64,000 nucleotides of DNA from Dactylosporangium siamense (GTDB taxonomy: Bacteria; Actinomycetota; Actinomycetes; Mycobacteriales; Micromonosporaceae): assembly GCF_016862795.1 (NCBI RefSeq), contig NZ_BONQ01000036.1:1-64000 (forward strand), given 5' to 3'. The notes beneath the pieces were generated by a model. That model searched no databases. It saw only the letters and a program-made list of their open reading frames with translations, and was not told the DNA's origin. This document shows, piece by piece, positions 61,071 to 64,000 of this stretch. The position numbers and the translations under genes were made by a program. The number at the start of each line of letters is the position of its first letter. The stretch's first letter is position 1.

Positions 61071-63263
61071 TCAGCCCTTTTCGAGGTATTCGGCGCGTTC
61101 CTCGTCGACGAGCTGGGACACCGTGGCGGCGAGGCCCGGGTGGCGGGTCAGCTCGCGGTCGTCCTCCAGCAGTTCGATCGCCTCGGCGCGGGCGTCGCCG
61201 ATCAGTTCGGCGTCTCGGAGCAGGGACAGCAGCTTCAGGTGGGAGCGGCGGCCGGACTGGGTGGCGCCGAGGACGTCGCCCTCGCGGCGTTGCTCGAGGT
61301 CGAGCTCGGCGAGCTTGAAGCCGTCGGTGGTCGAGGCGACCGCGTCGAGGCGGGTCCTGGCGGCGGTGCCCTCGCCGGACTCGGTGACGAGCAGGCAGAG
61401 GCCCGGTGCGCTGCCCCGCCCGACGCGGCCGCGGAGCTGGTGCAGCTGGGAGACGCCGAAGCGGTCCGCGTCGAGGATCACCATCATCGTGGAGTTGGGC
61501 ACGTCGACGCCGACCTCGATGACGGTGGTGGCGATCAGGACGTCGAGGTTGCCGGCGGCGAAGGTGCGCATGACCGTGTCCTTCTCGTCGGCGGGCAGCC
61601 GGCCGTGCAGGATGCCGATCCGCAGCCCGTGCAGCGGGCCCTCCTCCAGCTGGGGCGCGACGTCGAGGACGGCGAGGGGTGCCCGGCGCTCGTCGTCGCC
61701 GGCGGGCAGGTCCTCGCCGTCGGACTTGGCGTCGCCGATGCGGGGGCAGACGATGTACACCTGATGGCCGGCGGCGACCTCCTCGCGGATGCGGCGCCAG
61801 GCCCGGTCGAGGAACGCGGGCTTGTCCGTGGCGGGCACGACGTGCGACGCGATCGGTGAGCGCCCGTTGGGCAGCTGGCTGAGCACCGACGTCTCCAGGT
61901 CGCCGAAGACCGTCATCGCGACCGTCCGTGGGATCGGGGTCGCGGTCATCACGAGCACGTGCGGCGGCTGGTCGGCCTTGGCGCGCAGGGCGTCGCGCTG
62001 CTCGACGCCGAAGCGGTGCTGCTCGTCGACGACGATGAGGCCCAGGTCCTTGAACGCGACGCCCTCATACAGCAGGGCGTGGGTGCCGACGATGATGCCG
62101 GCGGCACCCGAGCCGATCTCCTCGAGGACCTTGCGCTTGGCCGCGGCGCCAAGGGAGCCGGTCAGCAGCGCCACCCGGGTCGCGTCGGGCGTGGCGTCGA
62201 GCTCGCCGGCCCGGGCCATGCCGCCGAGCAGGTCCATCACGTTGCGGTGGTGCTGGGCGGCGAGGACCTCGGTCGGGGCGAGCATCGCGGCCTGCCCACC
62301 GGCGTCGACCACCTGCAGCATGGCCCGCAGAGCGCACACGGTCTTGCCCGAGCCGACCTCGCCCTGCAGGAGGCGGTGCATCGGATGCGGGCGGGCCAGG
62401 TCGGCCGCGATCTCGTCGCCGACGTCGCGCTGGCCCCGGGTCAGCTCATACGGCAGCCGGGCGTCGAAGCTCGCCAGCAGCCCGTCGTCGCGCAGCGGCC
62501 GGGCCCGGGCGGGCCAGTCGGCGGCGCGGTGCTTGCGCTGCACCAGGGTCAGCTGGAGCGCGAACGCCTCGTCCCACTTCAGCCGGCGCTTCGCGAAGAA
62601 CAGCGACTCGCGGGACTCGGGCCGGTGGATCTCGCGCAGCGCCTTGTCGAGCGCGGACAACTTCTGCTTGGCACGAACGGGCGCCGGGACCGGGTCGGGC
62701 GTCGGCGGCAGGACGTCCAGAACGGTGCGCACGGCGGCGGCGATCCGCCAGGTCGGCACCTTCGCGGTCGCCGGGTAGACGGGAATGATCGCACCGGCGA
62801 ACTCCTCGACGCTCTCCTCTCCCTCGGCGCCGTCGAGCAGGACGTAGTCGGGCTGGTTGAGCTGCAACTTGCTCTGGAACCGGCCGACCTTGCCGGAGAA
62901 CAGGCCCCACCGGCCGGGGCGCAGCTGCGACTCCCGCCACGCCTGGTTGAAGAAGGTGACACTCAGCTCGCCGCCGCTGTCGTCGCCGACGACCACCTCG
63001 AGCAGCGAGCCCCGCTTGCCCGCCGTCTTGCCCCGCTGTTGCATGAACGTCCGCGACGAGACCCGCTTGACCTGCCCGAACACCGTGACCTCGGTGTCCA
63101 TCTCCAGGGACCGGATGTCGGTGTGCTCGCCCCGCTCCTCGTAGCGGCGGGGGAAGTGGTAGACCAGGTCACCGACGGTGTGCAGGTTGAGGCTGTCGGC
63201 AAGCAGCTTCGCGCCGTTGCCGATCACCTTCTGCAGCGGCGTGGTCAGGTCGATCTCGGTCAC
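61071..63263 (-). CDS. recG: ATP-dependent DNA helicase RecG
   Basis: Rescues stalled replication forks by reversing them. 730 residues: an N-terminal wedge/OB domain (EVTVFGQVKRVSSRTF), then superfamily 2 helicase motifs: GEVGSGKTVCALRAM (motif I), APTEVLAAQH, VVDEQHRFGVEQR (motif II), MTATPIPRT (III), and QLRGRVGRG (VI). The GTG start lies 4 nt after the stop of the DhaK/FakA-like gene. Confidence 0.97.
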   Translation of the reverse strand: MTEIDLTTPLQKVIGNGAKLLADSLNLHTVGDLVYHFPRRYEERGEHTDIRSLEMDTEVTVFGQVKRVSSRTFMQQRGKTAGKRGSLLEVVVGDDSGGELSVTFFNQAWRESQLRPGRWGLFSGKVGRFQSKLQLNQPDYVLLDGAEGEESVEEFAGAIIPVYPATAKVPTWRIAAAVRTVLDVLPPTPDPVPAPVRAKQKLSALDKALREIHRPESRESLFFAKRRLKWDEAFALQLTLVQRKHRAADWPARARPLRDDGLLASFDARLPYELTRGQRDVGDEIAADLARPHPMHRLLQGEVGSGKTVCALRAMLQVVDAGGQAAMLAPTEVLAAQHHRNVMDLLGGMARAGELDATPDATRVALLTGSLGAAAKRKVLEEIGSGAAGIIVGTHALLYEGVAFKDLGLIVVDEQHRFGVEQRDALRAKADQPPHVLVMTATPIPRTVAMTVFGDLETSVLSQLPNGRSPIASHVVPATDKPAFLDRAWRRIREEVAAGHQVYIVCPRIGDAKSDGEDLPAGDDERRAPLAVLDVAPQLEEGPLHGLRIGILHGRLPADEKDTVMRTFAAGNLDVLIATTVIEVGVDVPNSTMMVILDADRFGVSQLHQLRGRVGRGSAPGLCLLVTESGEGTAARTRLDAVASTTDGFKLAELDLEQRREGDVLGATQSGRRSHLKLLSLLRDAELIGDARAEAIELLEDDRELTRHPGLAATVSQLVDEERAEYLEKG

Positions 63264-63267
63264 CGGC

Positions 63268-64000
63268 TCACTCCACCCCGACCAGCAGCGGATAGTGCGG
63301 CTGGCCTCCCTCGTAGCACTGGACTTCGACGAACGGCCACGCCGCGGCGACGTGCCCGCGCAGCGTCTCCCCCAGGCCCGCGGGCGCGCCCTGACCCGCG
63401 ATGAGGGTCACCAGCTCCCCGCCGGCCAGCAACATCCGGTCCAGCAGCAGACAGGCGGTCCGCTCCAGATCCTGCCCGATCAGGTTGACCTCCCCGTCGA
63501 CGATCGCCAGCACGTCACCCCGCTGGCATCGCCCGGCGACGGTGAGCGCCTCACGGGCCGCGACGGTCAGCTCGGCCGACCGGCACCTGGCCGCGGCCTC
63601 CGCCATCGCGATCACGTCGTCCTCGAACCGCCGGCTCGTGTCCCGCACGGCCATCGCGGCGAGGGCCTGCACCGGCGACCGCGTCGGCACGACACCGGCC
63701 CGGATCCCCGCGGCCCGGGCCTCGGCCGCTGCCGTGTTGGCGACGGCCAGGACGTTGGTGTCATTGGGCAGGACCACCACCCGGGACGCACCCGTCGCCT
63801 GGATCGCGGCCAGCACCTCGCCCGTCGACGGCGTGCCCGTCAGCACCGTGGCGCCCTCGGCGGCGAGCAGCTCGCCCATCCCCCGGCCGCTGCACACGAC
63901 CACGACGCCCGAGCCGGCGACCTCGACCGGGACCGGCGACCCGCCACCGAACAGGTCGGGCGACGTCTCGGACAGCTCGGGCGTCCGGACCGAACGCTGC
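63268..64000 (-). CDS. DhaK/FakA-like protein (YloV family), 5' end beyond window
   Basis: Only the C-terminal part, 243 codons, is inside the window; the frame is open to the right edge. Features: VVVVCSGRGMGELLAAEGAT, the VVVLPNDTNVLAVANTAAAE stretch and the end QCYEGGQPHYPLLVGVE. These are typical of the C-terminal domain of FakA/YloV fatty-acid kinase proteins, whose DhaL-like ATP-binding domain lies N-terminal. The usual neighbour recG supports the call. It probably starts outside the window. Confidence 0.88.
   Translation of the reverse strand, partial: QRSVRTPELSETSPDLFGGGSPVPVEVAGSGVVVVCSGRGMGELLAAEGATVLTGTPSTGEVLAAIQATGASRVVVLPNDTNVLAVANTAAAEARAAGIRAGVVPTRSPVQALAAMAVRDTSRRFEDDVIAMAEAAARCRSAELTVAAREALTVAGRCQRGDVLAIVDGEVNLIGQDLERTACLLLDRMLLAGGELVTLIAGQGAPAGLGETLRGHVAAAWPFVEVQCYEGGQPHYPLLVGVE

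Overview
This 64 kb window is a contiguous piece of a high-GC actinobacterial chromosome. Very GC-rich codons, frequent GTG and TTG starts, 4-bp stop/start overlaps and the order of the housekeeping genes all support this. A Micromonosporaceae-like host is my inference from protein flavour and gene order; no rRNA or other taxonomic marker is present. Nearly all core genes lie on the minus strand, so the biological reading order runs from the right edge to the left. No rRNA, tRNA, CRISPR array, prophage or recognisable biosynthetic gene cluster was found.

Read on the minus strand from the right: a partial DhaK/FakA-like gene, recG, rsmD, coaD, a DivIVA-like coiled-coil gene, the yceD-rpmF-plsX-rnc group (ribosome and lipid synthesis), a PIG-V-like membrane glycosyltransferase, mutM and smc. 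An accessory block follows: a HAD hydrolase, a small palindromic mobile-element-like insertion, a glutathione peroxidase, and an aldehyde dehydrogenase/sugar ABC transporter/secreted CBM32 protein operon. Next come a PhoD-like phosphatase, ftsY, an aminoglycoside phosphotransferase-like gene, the nitrogen operon amt-glnK-glnD (with a GlnR-type box), ffh, an amidohydrolase, two tandem DUF402 genes, rpsP-khpA-rimM-trmD, rplS, two signal peptidases, a NUDIX gene, rnhB and a DUF2469 gene.

The segment 12.2-20.1 kb holds yraN-comM-dprA (DNA uptake/processing), a MarR-GNAT fusion regulator, a plus-strand cassette ACT protein - ribbon-helix-helix protein - Xer tyrosine recombinase, a class V aminotransferase and an M23 peptidase. 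Two near-identical pairs of DnaA boxes bracket this stretch. To its left are dapC (plus strand) and the translation/lipid operon rpsB-tsf-pyrH-frr-cdsA-rlmN-divIVA-like, then a small membrane protein, a metallo-beta-lactamase/Rieske fusion and a partial DUF2786 gene.

The most interesting non-coding signals are: the duplicated DnaA-box pairs; a palindrome placed as an operator in front of the RHH-xer pair, with the overlapping RHH stop/xer start junction itself amplified into 15-bp repeats; a leaderless MarR promoter whose -10 lies inside a perfect palindrome; a GlnR-type box upstream of amt; and a 212-bp element with 21-bp inverted ends that supplies the stop codons of both convergent neighbours. 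No clearly new multi-gene defence or biosynthetic system is visible; the best candidate for an undescribed module is the self-regulated RHH-Xer cassette.
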